From an uncultured Eubacteriales bacterium (lineage in GTDB: Bacteria > Bacillota > Clostridia > Oscillospirales > Oscillospiraceae), in NCBI GenBank assembly GCA_900544405.1, contig UQVA01000039.1, positions 1 through 12,787 of the forward strand: a DNA stretch of 12,787 nt, written 5' to 3'. Each line of letters begins with the position of its first letter. The stretch's first letter is position 1. Shown piece after piece: positions 1 to 5,435 of the stretch. The notes beneath the pieces were generated by a model, which saw only the letters and a program-made list of their open reading frames with translations, searched no databases and was not told the DNA's origin. The position numbers and the translations under genes are program-made.

Positions 1-5
1 GCTGC

Positions 6-48
6 GCGGGGCACAACCCCCAAGGGAAGGCTCTTCTCTGTCCCGGCG
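6..48. repeat. Repeat fragments at the window edge
   Basis: Two pieces recur elsewhere in the window. Positions 6-19 are identical to 1722-1735 (GCGGGGCACAACCC), which there follows a CTCCCCTGTG arm of the intergenic repeat family. Positions 24-48 match 5156-5180 at 22 of 25 bases. The window therefore appears to start inside an intergenic repeat copy whose main part lies upstream. No gene, and no convincing promoter for the next gene, is visible in 1-103. Confidence 0.5.
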
Positions 49-103
49 GGCTTTTGCACCTCCTTCGGTGTTTCTGCATAGGATTCCACCGGAGGCGATG
101 CTT

Positions 104-1033
104 ATGCCCATTGTGGATACCACGATCCCCATTACATCCGCGCGCTGCGACGAGGCCATCCGGGCCCTGACGGAGCGCTACCCCTTCCTGCGCAGCGAGG
201 AACTGACCACCACGGTTTTTCAGCGGCCCGTGCGGACTCTGGTAGCCGGGAACGGCAATCGAAAAGTTCTCTACACCGCCGCTCATCACGCCAACGAGTG
301 GATCACTGCCTATGTGCTTCTGCGGTTTGCGGAGGACCTGGCGGAGGCGGTGGAGGAAAACGGCGAAATTTTCGGTCTGCCCGCCCGGGAATTGCTGGAA
401 GCGGCGACGATTTACATGGTCCCCCTGGTGAATCCCGACGGGGTGGACCTGGTCACGGGGGCCATTCCCACCGGGGACCCCACCTACCTGACGGCCCTGT
501 CCCTGGCGGCCTACTACCCGGCAATCCCTTTCCCAGACGGTTGGAAAGCCAATCTCATCGGTACGGACCTGAACCTGAACTACCCCGCCGGGTGGCTCCA
601 GGCACGGGAGATCAAATTTTATCAGGGCTACACCCGCCCCGGCCCACGGGATTATGTGGGAAAATTCCCTCTCAGCGAGCCGGAGACCCGGGCCCTGGCC
701 GGGTACACGGAGGTGCTGGACCCGGCGCTGGTGCTGGCGTTCCACACCCAGGGGCAGGTCATTTACTGGCGGTTCCGGGACTATGAAGTCCCCGGGGCGG
801 AGGAGTTGGGCCGGCGATTCGCCCAGGCCAGCGGCTACGTCCTGGACGACACCCCTTATGAATCCTCCTTCGCCGGGTTCAAGGACTGGTTCATTCAGGA
901 ATACCGGCGGCCGGGGTACACCATCGAGGCGGGGGCGGGGGAAAATCCCCTGCCGCTGGAACAATTTGACGAAATTTACCGCCGGTGCCTGGGCATCCTG
1001 GTGATCGCCGCAGCGCCGGAACTGACGGAATAA
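104..1033 (+). CDS. M14-family zinc carboxypeptidase, gamma-D-glutamyl-diamino-acid endopeptidase type
   Basis: Metallopeptidase of 309 residues, likely cleaving gamma-D-Glu-diamino acid bonds in peptidoglycan-derived peptides. The zinc site is visible: HxxE at H62/E65 (HHANEW), third ligand H214 in FHTQG, and a candidate catalytic Glu275 in YTIEAGAGENP. NPDGVDL (110-116) and DLNLNYPAGW (155-164) are the substrate-site blocks; Leu replaces the Arg of the classical carboxypeptidase DLNRN motif, as can happen in the diaminopimelate-peptide branch. There is no signal peptide or LysM domain, so a cytoplasmic muropeptide-recycling role is more likely than wall lysis. ATG 104 is preferred because GGAGG (91-95) lies 8 nt upstream; ATG 98 is too close to it and GTG 68 has no site. 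The histidine phosphatase follows after 23 bp, probably in one operon. Family is clear; exact substrate is inferred. Confidence 0.88.
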   Translation: MPIVDTTIPITSARCDEAIRALTERYPFLRSEELTTTVFQRPVRTLVAGNGNRKVLYTAAHHANEWITAYVLLRFAEDLAEAVEENGEIFGLPARELLEAATIYMVPLVNPDGVDLVTGAIPTGDPTYLTALSLAAYYPAIPFPDGWKANLIGTDLNLNYPAGWLQAREIKFYQGYTRPGPRDYVGKFPLSEPETRALAGYTEVLDPALVLAFHTQGQVIYWRFRDYEVPGAEELGRRFAQASGYVLDDTPYESSFAGFKDWFIQEYRRPGYTIEAGAGENPLPLEQFDEIYRRCLGILVIAAAPELTE

Positions 1034-1056
1034 GTTTATTTGCAAGGAGACAGAAA

Positions 1057-1608
1057 ATGCTTTACATCATGCGCCACGGCCAGACCCAATGGAACGCACA
1101 GGGCCGCCTGCAGGGCCAGACGGACATCCCCCTGAATGAGGTGGGGCGGGCCGGAGCGGCGGCCGCACGGGAAAAATATGGTTGTATTCCCCTGGACGTG
1201 TGCTTTGCCTCGCCTCTGAAGCGGGCCTTGGAGACGGCGGAGATTTTCCTGAAGGGCCGGGAGGTGTCCATTTACACGGACGACCGGCTGAAGGAGATGT
1301 TTTTCGGGGATTTTGAGGGGGAATACGATGTTCTGAAGCACCCGGAGTACCCGATTTATCCCCTGTTTGCGGATCCGGCAAATTATGTGCCCACCGGCGG
1401 CACGGAGAGCTATCCGGAGTTGTACACCCGGTTGGAGGCATTTTTGCGGGAAAAGGTCCAGCCCCGGCTGGACAAGGGGGAAAATGTGCTGATCGTGGCC
1501 CACGGGGCGGTGAATTGCTGCCTGCTGAGCATCGTTCGCAAGACCCCTCTGGCGGATATCTGGAAGCCATTCCACCCGAATTGCGCCCTGATTCAGGCGG
1601 AGGAGTGA
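1057..1608 (+). CDS. Histidine phosphatase family protein (phosphoglycerate-mutase-like)
   Basis: Protein of 183 residues with the complete histidine phosphatase core: RHGQT at 6-10 with nucleophile His7, SPLKRALET at 52-60 with Arg56, the acid region around Glu80 (KEMFFGDFEG), and the second catalytic His149 in VAHGAVN. This is the cofactor-dependent phosphoglycerate mutase/CobC/broad-specificity phosphatase superfamily. At 183 residues it is shorter than true glycolytic PGAM (about 230-250), so a phosphatase acting on a small phosphorylated metabolite is more likely; the substrate cannot be read from sequence. The ATG at 1057 has AAGGAG (1044-1049) 7 nt upstream. It is 23 bp behind the M14 peptidase gene and likely co-transcribed, ending at the terminator at 1776. 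Cytoplasmic; no signal peptide. Confidence 0.9.
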   Translation: MLYIMRHGQTQWNAQGRLQGQTDIPLNEVGRAGAAAAREKYGCIPLDVCFASPLKRALETAEIFLKGREVSIYTDDRLKEMFFGDFEGEYDVLKHPEYPIYPLFADPANYVPTGGTESYPELYTRLEAFLREKVQPRLDKGENVLIVAHGAVNCCLLSIVRKTPLADIWKPFHPNCALIQAEE

Positions 1609-1637
1609 GGCAACGGCACTCCCAGTGGGGCGAAAAG

Positions 1638-1687
1638 CCTTCCCCTGGGGGAAGGTGGCACGCCAAAGGCGTGACGGATGAGGGGCG
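1638..1687 (+). repeat. Double-hairpin intergenic repeat, type B copy 1
   Basis: Hairpin 1 pairs CCTTCCCC with GGGGAAGG around a very short loop. Hairpin 2 pairs CACGCC (1659-1664) with GGCGTG (1668-1673) around AAA. The copy ends in the conserved CGGATGAGGGGCGG. It has the same architecture as 10460-10506, 12615-12664 and, inverted, 12715-12742, but its second stem differs from those of 10460 and 12615. It lies between the phosphatase gene and the terminator, so it would be in the 3' UTR of the first operon. Confidence 0.8.
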
Positions 1688-1705
1688 GGACGCAGTAACG
1701 GCGTG

Positions 1706-1750
1706 GCGCTGGCTCCCCTGTGCGGGGCACAACCCTACACGCCGGGAGCC
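1706..1750 (+). repeat. Partial repeat arm downstream of type B copy 1
   Basis: The segment starting GGCGCTGGCTCCCCTGTG is the reverse complement of the right end of the repeat at 10697-10751 and its flank (to about 10759). It continues into GCGGGGCACAACCC, which is also found at 6-19. It appears to be a degenerate or chimeric arm of the same repeat family. Confidence 0.5.
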
Positions 1751-1775
1751 TTACACCTTGCCGGGAGAGATACAA

Positions 1776-1818
1776 AACCGCCGGGCGGCTGATTTGTTCA
1801 GCCGTCCGGCGGTTCTTT
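1776..1818. terminator. Bidirectional rho-independent terminator
   Basis: A 17-bp stem (1776-1792 with 1798-1814, one mismatch) closes a 5-nt TTTGT loop. On the plus strand it is followed by CTTTTC, serving the peptidase-phosphatase unit. On the minus strand it is followed by TTTGTAT, serving the metal ATPase gene that ends at 1849. The convergent position between two units supports a shared terminator. Confidence 0.88.
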
Positions 1819-1848
1819 TCTGCAACGCTTCAACTATTATCTAATGCG

Positions 1849-4332
1849 TCAGTGCTTCGTATACAGCAGCCGGATGGAATTCAGCACGCAGAGCATGGCC
1901 ACGCCGGAATCGGCGAACACGGCCATCCACATGGAGGCATGACCCGTCAGGCCCAGCACCATGACGATGAGCTTGATGGCCAGGGCGAACCACACGTTCT
2001 GCCAGGCAACGCGGCGGGTCCGCCGGGCAATTTTCAGGGAGGTGGGGATGGCTTCCACGGAGGAGGTCATATACACCACATCGGCAGCCTCGATGGCGGC
2101 GTCCGCACCGCTGCCCATGGCGGCGCCCACGTCCGCACCGGCCAGCACCGGCGCATCGTTGATGCCGTCACCCACGAACATCACGCTGCCCCGGCGGGTA
2201 CGGATGTCCTGCAGCATGTCCAGCTTATCGGCGGGCAGCAGCTTGGCGTGGACTTCATCGATGCTCAGGGCCTTGGCCACTGCGTCGGCGCTGGACTGGC
2301 CGTCGCCGGTGAGCATAGCGGTGGAAACATTCATCTTTTTCAGCTCGCCGATGGCGCTTTGGGCCTCCGGCTTCACGGTGTCGGCGATGCGCACGCCGCC
2401 TGCCAGCTTGCCGTCCACGGCCACCAGCACCCAGGTGCCGCTGCCTTTCATGGCGAAGCCCTGGGTGGACACGCCCTCCCGGTCCATGAGACGGCCGTTG
2501 CCGCAGAGAACGGTTTTGCCCTCCACCGTGGCTTTCAGGCCGTGACCGGCAATTTCTTCCAATGCGCTGGGTCGCTCCAGCAGCAGGCCCTGACCTTTGG
2601 CCGCCTGGAGAATGCTCACGGCGATGGGATGGGTGGAATCCTGCTCGCAGCTGGCGCAAAGGGCCAGAATGTCGTCTCCGCCCACGACCTCCTGGACCCG
2701 GAAGTCGCCCCGGGTGACGGTGCCGGTCTTATCCATGGCCACGGCCTTCACCGCCGCCATGGCTTCGATACTCACGCCGCCCTTGAAGAGGATGCCCCGC
2801 TTACTGCCTGCGCCGATGCCGGAGAAGAAGGCCAGCGGCACGCTGAGGACCAGAGCGCAGGGGCAGCTCATGACCAGGAAGGACAGGGCTGTGTAGATCC
2901 ACTGGTGCCACTGATGGTCGAAAAGCGGCGGGATCACGGCAACCGCCAGGGAAAGACCCACCACAACGGGGGTATAAATCCGGGAGAAGCGGGTGATGAA
3001 CCGGTCGATCTTCGGTTTGCTGGCCGCAGCATTTTCCACGCTGTCCAGAATTCTCGTGACCATGGACTCGGACAGAGGCTTCTCCACCCGCATGGTCAGA
3101 CTGCCCGAGGTATTCACGCAGCCGGAGGTGACGCTGTCGCCCACGCCCACATGAACGGGCACCGGCTCGCCGGTAATGGGGGCGGTGTCCAGGCGGCTCT
3201 CGCCGGTGAGAATCACGCCGTCCAGGGGGATACGGTCGCCGGGCAGGATGCGCAGCACGTCGCCCACCTGAGCCTCCCCGGCAGGAATCACGGCACCCTT
3301 TTCCAAGGTGACCACTTCCGGCCGCAGGTCCACGGCTTCCATGATCTGGCTGCGGCTCCGGGCCACGGCCTTTTCTTCAAAATATTCGCCGATGCGGTAG
3401 AACAGCATAACGCCGATGGCTTCCGTGAAGCTGCCCATGGCGAAGGCACCCAGGGTGGCAATGCTCATCAGGAAGTTCTCGTCCAGCATGTGGCCCTTGA
3501 GCAGATTGCCGCCGGCGGCTTTCAGCACCGGCAGGCCCAGCACAAGATACCCGGCCACGAAGGCAATATCGGCGGGGATGGTCAGATTCAGCCATTTCAG
3601 GAACAGGCCCACCACAAAGAGACCCGTGCCGGTGAGGATGGCGATGAGGTCCGTGTCCTTTTTCTTTTCCTCGGCGGCTGGCTGGGGCTTGGATTCCAGG
3701 GGGGTGATCTCCGCCTCCGGCTCCTCGTCCCGGGCCACGGCCAGGATGGCGGGGATCAGGGCGTCCGGGTCCTCCGCCGTCAGGCGCAGCTGCTCGGTGG
3801 CGAAGGTGATGGTGGCGTCCTCTACGCCGGGGATGTTGTTGATGTTCCGCTCGATTTTGGCGGCGCAGTTGGCGCAGTCGATGCCGGTGATTTTATAGAC
3901 CTTCTTCACGCCCTTGCCGGAGGCGGCGTGATGCTCACGGTGCTTGTGCGCGTCCGCATCCTCGCAGCCGCAGTGGTGATGCCCGTGCGCGTCATCATCG
4001 TCATGGTCATGGTGGTGATGATGGTGTTCATGCTCCTCCTCATCCTCGCAGCCGCAGTCGCAGTGATGGTGGTGATGCTCGTGTTCTTCATGGCTGTGGG
4101 CGGCGGGGCGCTTTGCGTCCCGGGGGGTGATCTGGGTGTCCGGCTCACTGTCCCGGGCGATTTTCAGAAGCGCCGGGATGAGTGCGTCCGGGTCGGCGGC
4201 GGTGAGCCGCAGCTGCTCTGTGGCGAAGGTGATGGAAACCTCCTCCACGCCGGGGACATTGGCGAATTTCTGCTCGATCTTGGCGGCGCAGTTGGCGCAG
4301 TCGATACCCGTGATGATATATACCTTCTTCAT
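1849..4332 (-). CDS. cadA: Heavy-metal-exporting P1B-2-type ATPase (Zn/Cd/Pb; CadA/ZntA-like)
   Basis: Membrane pump of 827 residues expelling divalent soft metals. It has two HMA domains with GIDCANC (residues 1-70 and 142-211), about 75 % identical, joined by a linker (71-141) rich in His, Asp/Glu and CGCED pairs. Membrane helices start near 229. The catalytic set is present: TGEP (387-390), CPC in TM6 (490-492), phosphorylation site D534KTGTVT, HP (568-569) and GDGIND (721-726). K787 and D808/G810 in the last two helices fit the Zn/Cd/Pb subgroup rather than the Cu subgroup. The start at 4332 is chosen because AGGAGG lies 8 nt upstream and HMA1 begins there; the upstream in-frame extension contains the promoter. 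Monocistronic, with promoter 4391-4419, operator-like site 4364-4379 and terminator 1776-1818. No ArsR-type regulator gene is in the window. Metal preference is inferred from motifs. Confidence 0.95.
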   Translation of the reverse strand: MKKVYIITGIDCANCAAKIEQKFANVPGVEEVSITFATEQLRLTAADPDALIPALLKIARDSEPDTQITPRDAKRPAAHSHEEHEHHHHHCDCGCEDEEEHEHHHHHHDHDDDDAHGHHHCGCEDADAHKHREHHAASGKGVKKVYKITGIDCANCAAKIERNINNIPGVEDATITFATEQLRLTAEDPDALIPAILAVARDEEPEAEITPLESKPQPAAEEKKKDTDLIAILTGTGLFVVGLFLKWLNLTIPADIAFVAGYLVLGLPVLKAAGGNLLKGHMLDENFLMSIATLGAFAMGSFTEAIGVMLFYRIGEYFEEKAVARSRSQIMEAVDLRPEVVTLEKGAVIPAGEAQVGDVLRILPGDRIPLDGVILTGESRLDTAPITGEPVPVHVGVGDSVTSGCVNTSGSLTMRVEKPLSESMVTRILDSVENAAASKPKIDRFITRFSRIYTPVVVGLSLAVAVIPPLFDHQWHQWIYTALSFLVMSCPCALVLSVPLAFFSGIGAGSKRGILFKGGVSIEAMAAVKAVAMDKTGTVTRGDFRVQEVVGGDDILALCASCEQDSTHPIAVSILQAAKGQGLLLERPSALEEIAGHGLKATVEGKTVLCGNGRLMDREGVSTQGFAMKGSGTWVLVAVDGKLAGGVRIADTVKPEAQSAIGELKKMNVSTAMLTGDGQSSADAVAKALSIDEVHAKLLPADKLDMLQDIRTRRGSVMFVGDGINDAPVLAGADVGAAMGSGADAAIEAADVVYMTSSVEAIPTSLKIARRTRRVAWQNVWFALAIKLIVMVLGLTGHASMWMAVFADSGVAMLCVLNSIRLLYTKH

Positions 4333-4363
4333 GGGGTCTCCCTCCTGAAATAATATTGAATAT

Positions 4364-4379
4364 ATGAACATACGCTCAT
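4364..4379 (-). promoter_or_regulatory. Candidate ArsR/SmtB-type operator of the metal ATPase gene
   Basis: On the minus strand, ATGAGC-GTAT-GTTCAT is an inverted repeat (5 of 6 bases symmetric per arm) starting about 12 nt after the -10 box, so it overlaps the start of the transcript. It resembles the TGAnC(A)..TGTTCA sites bound by ArsR/SmtB metal sensors, which normally repress such pumps until metal binds. The cognate regulator is not in the window. The symmetry and position are seen; the regulator type is inferred. Confidence 0.55.
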
Positions 4380-4390
4380 GCGTTGCTATG

Positions 4391-4419
4391 AGTATAGCCC
4401 CTTTTCCCGGAAATGTCAA
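4391..4419 (-). promoter_or_regulatory. Sigma-A promoter of the metal ATPase gene
   Basis: On the minus strand, a perfect -35 TTGACA (4414-4419), a 17-bp spacer and -10 TATACT (4391-4396). The start site would be near 4384, giving a leader of about 50 nt. A promoter this strong is consistent with control by a repressor at the overlapping site 4364-4379. Confidence 0.85.
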
Positions 4420-4425
4420 TAGGGG

Positions 4426-4478
4426 ACCGGCGAAAAAAGGAGCTTTTTTTCACCGGTTGCACGTTTGCCTGCAACCGG
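4426..4478 (+). other. Two overlapping, mutually exclusive hairpins before the holin cassette
   Basis: Stem 1 pairs ACCGGCGAAAAAA (4426-4438) with 4445-4457 (one mismatch). Stem 2 is a perfect 9-bp inverted repeat, CCGGTTGCA (4453-4461) with TGCAACCGG (4470-4478). They share 4453-4457, so only one can form at a time. This could be a leader switch for the gene at 4531, or a simple palindromic insulator between the divergent units. No clear plus-strand promoter is visible upstream of it. Confidence 0.4.
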
Positions 4479-4530
4479 AAGCATTTTCGGCCCCTGGGGT
4501 GAGGAAACCGGAGGGAAAGGAGGGAAAACC

Positions 4531-4791
4531 ATGACGGAAGCGGTGACGGTGGCCCTCATCACCGGAGGGCTTTCGCTGCTGGGGGTGCTGATCTCCAACC
4601 GCAGCGCCACCCGCCATACGGAGGAGAGCATCCGCACCGCCCAGGCGGTCACGGACACCAAGCTGGAAAGTCTCACCGCCGAGGTGCGGGAGCACAATCA
4701 CTTCGCCCGGCGGATGCCGGTGGTGGAGGAACAGATCAAGGTCATCAATCATAGGATCAATGACCTGGAAAAGTTAGGAGGGAGCGTATGA
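4531..4791 (+). CDS. Phage-type small membrane/coiled-coil protein of a holin cassette
   Basis: Protein of 86 residues. An N-terminal hydrophobic helix (about 4-20, with a GGLSLLGVLIS core) is followed by a polar, heptad-like region (about 24-83) ending VINHRINDLEKLGG, likely a coiled coil. The layout recalls small proteins encoded next to holins in phages of Firmicutes, with the opposite domain order to XhlA (coil then TM). AAAGGAGGG (4516-4524) lies 6 nt before ATG 4531, a strong site. Its stop overlaps the start of the next gene (ATGA at 4788), so the two are translationally coupled. No endolysin or phage structural gene is nearby. The holin-partner role is inferred from layout and family resemblance. 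Confidence 0.7.
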   Translation: MTEAVTVALITGGLSLLGVLISNRSATRHTEESIRTAQAVTDTKLESLTAEVREHNHFARRMPVVEEQIKVINHRINDLEKLGGSV

Positions 4792-4970
4792 AAAACCGAT
4801 TGGACAAACTTCTGAGCATCAAAAGTCTGGTCACCCTGGCCATGACGGCGGTGTTCTGCACCCTGGCCCTGCGCCAGAGTATTTCGGGGCAGGAGTTTTT
4901 GACGGTGTTCACCACCGTCATTGCCTTCTATTTCGGGACCCAGACCATCAAGAACGCAGACAATTCCTGA
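4788..4970 (+). CDS. Holin-like small membrane protein
   Basis: Protein of 60 residues with two predicted membrane helices (about 13-30 and 35-54) joined by a short QSISGQ turn, with a basic N-terminus (MKNRLDK) and a short polar C-tail. Size and topology fit small phage holins with two membrane helices, and the FLTVFTTVIAFYFGTQ segment resembles holin-like proteins of clostridial phages. It starts inside the stop of the upstream gene (ATGA overlap), with GGAGGGAGC just before it as ribosome site. A strong terminator follows at 5058. A lone holin pair without lysin suggests a prophage remnant or a domesticated release/toxin-like function; this is unresolved from sequence. Confidence 0.72.
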   Translation: MKNRLDKLLSIKSLVTLAMTAVFCTLALRQSISGQEFLTVFTTVIAFYFGTQTIKNADNS

Positions 4971-5057
4971 ATTCGGGAAGGCGGCAAACAGGATACCACA
5001 ATACCCATAGTTTATCCCATAGAACTTCAGAAAGAGCAATACCGCGGCACCCATACA

Positions 5058-5095
5058 CCCGGCGGGGGGATTTTCCCCCCGCCGGGTTTTTCTTT
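5058..5095 (+). terminator. Rho-independent terminator of the holin cassette
   Basis: A perfect 12-bp GC stem (CCCGGCGGGGGG 5058-5069 with 5075-5086) with loop ATTTT, followed by TTTTTCTTT. It lies 88 bp after the holin-like gene stop; nothing is recognised in 4971-5057. Confidence 0.92.
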
Positions 5096-5139
5096 GCCGG
5101 AGCAAAAATATTCTGAAAAGCCCCCGGAGAGGCGAAAAA

Positions 5140-5180
5140 ATAGCCTTCCCCCAGGGGGAAGGCTATCCTCTGTCCCGCCG
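5140..5180. repeat. Repeat-family hairpin remnant
   Basis: A perfect 13-bp inverted repeat (5140-5152 with 5154-5166), the same CCTTCCCC/GGGGAAGG core as hairpin 1 of the intergenic modules, then CTCTGTCCCGCCG, which matches 33-48 at the window start. The second hairpin is missing. The run of A at 5135-5140 would give a T tract on the minus strand, so it could stop minus-strand transcripts, but no minus-strand gene lies immediately beyond it. Confidence 0.6.
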
Positions 5181-5181
5181 C

Positions 5182-5247
5182 CGGGTCCAGGAGGTCCGCA
5201 ACCAGTATCTGGAACTGATGCAGAGCAGCAATTCGCTTATCATGTGA
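5182..5247 (+). pseudogene. Possible C-terminal gene remnant (about 21 codons)
   Basis: Right after the repeat fragment, one frame reads RVQEVRNQYLELMQSSNSLI plus Met and TGA (5245-5247), with a protein-like amphipathic composition. It has no start codon or ribosome site of its own, and a good terminator begins 18 nt after the stop. This is what remains if the front of a gene is lost at a repeat junction while the tail and terminator survive. The family cannot be named, and chance cannot be excluded for so short a frame. Confidence 0.3.
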
Positions 5248-5265
5248 GAAAGCAACAAAATTTCG

Positions 5266-5296
5266 GCCGCCGGGGGAATTTTCTCCGGCGGCTTTT
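5266..5296 (+). terminator. Rho-independent terminator after the possible gene remnant
   Basis: GCCGCCGG (5266-5273) pairs with CCGGCGGC (5285-5292) and is followed by TTTT. With no intact gene directly upstream, it either belongs to the remnant ending at 5247 or is a second stop for the holin unit. Confidence 0.75.
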
Positions 5297-5298
5297 CC

Positions 5299-5370
5299 GT
5301 TCGTTCCGATTTTTGCGCCGTTCGTGCCGAAAAACTGCGGTTCGTAGCGAAAAATTGGCCGTTTGGCACG
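5299..5370 (+). repeat. Three and a half 20-21 bp imperfect direct repeats upstream of the acylation operon
   Basis: Units start GTTCGT at 5299, 5320 and 5340, with a degenerate GTTTGG at 5361. The core is GTTCGTnnCGAAAAAnTGCG; the first copy has TTTTT in place of AAAAA. The array ends 6 nt before the -35 box of the next operon. Spacing of about two helical turns and this position suggest binding sites for a regulator, but no bound protein is known. Confidence 0.5.
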
Positions 5371-5376
5371 TCTTTC

Positions 5377-5405
5377 TTGCCCTGAGAAACGGGGAGCGCT
5401 ATACT
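5377..5405 (+). promoter_or_regulatory. Promoter of the acylation operon
   Basis: -35 TTGCCC (5377-5382), a 17-bp spacer, -10 TATACT (5400-5405). The start site would be near 5412, about 24 nt before the GTG start at 5436. The -10 box and spacing are excellent and the -35 box is moderate, which fits help from an activator at the repeats just upstream. Confidence 0.7.
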
Positions 5406-5435
5406 ATTGACAGGTATTGTGGGGAGGTGCGCCCT

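Noticed and set aside
54..82. Possible promoter TTGCAC-17-CATAGG before the peptidase gene
   Set aside because: Both hexamers match poorly, and the start site would lie almost on the ribosome site. The real promoter may be upstream of the window.
68..103. GTG 68 or ATG 98 as start of the M14 peptidase
   Set aside because: GTG 68 has no ribosome site and ATG 98 is only 2 nt from GGAGG. ATG 104 has the right spacing and the extra residues match no domain.
4020..4080. GTGGTGATG-rich stretch as a DNA microsatellite with its own role
   Set aside because: It is explained by the codons of the histidine- and acid-rich linker of the metal ATPase.
1720..4353. Long plus-strand open frame of 877 codons opposite the metal ATPase
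   Set aside because: It is the antisense of a gene with complete P1B-ATPase motifs. The translation is low-complexity Gly/His/Ala with no family motif and no ribosome site.
5407..5412. TTGACA upstream of the lipoprotein gene as a -35 box
   Set aside because: A -10 box at 17 bp would fall at the GTG start. The TATACT at 5400 with a -35 at 5377 is the sound promoter.
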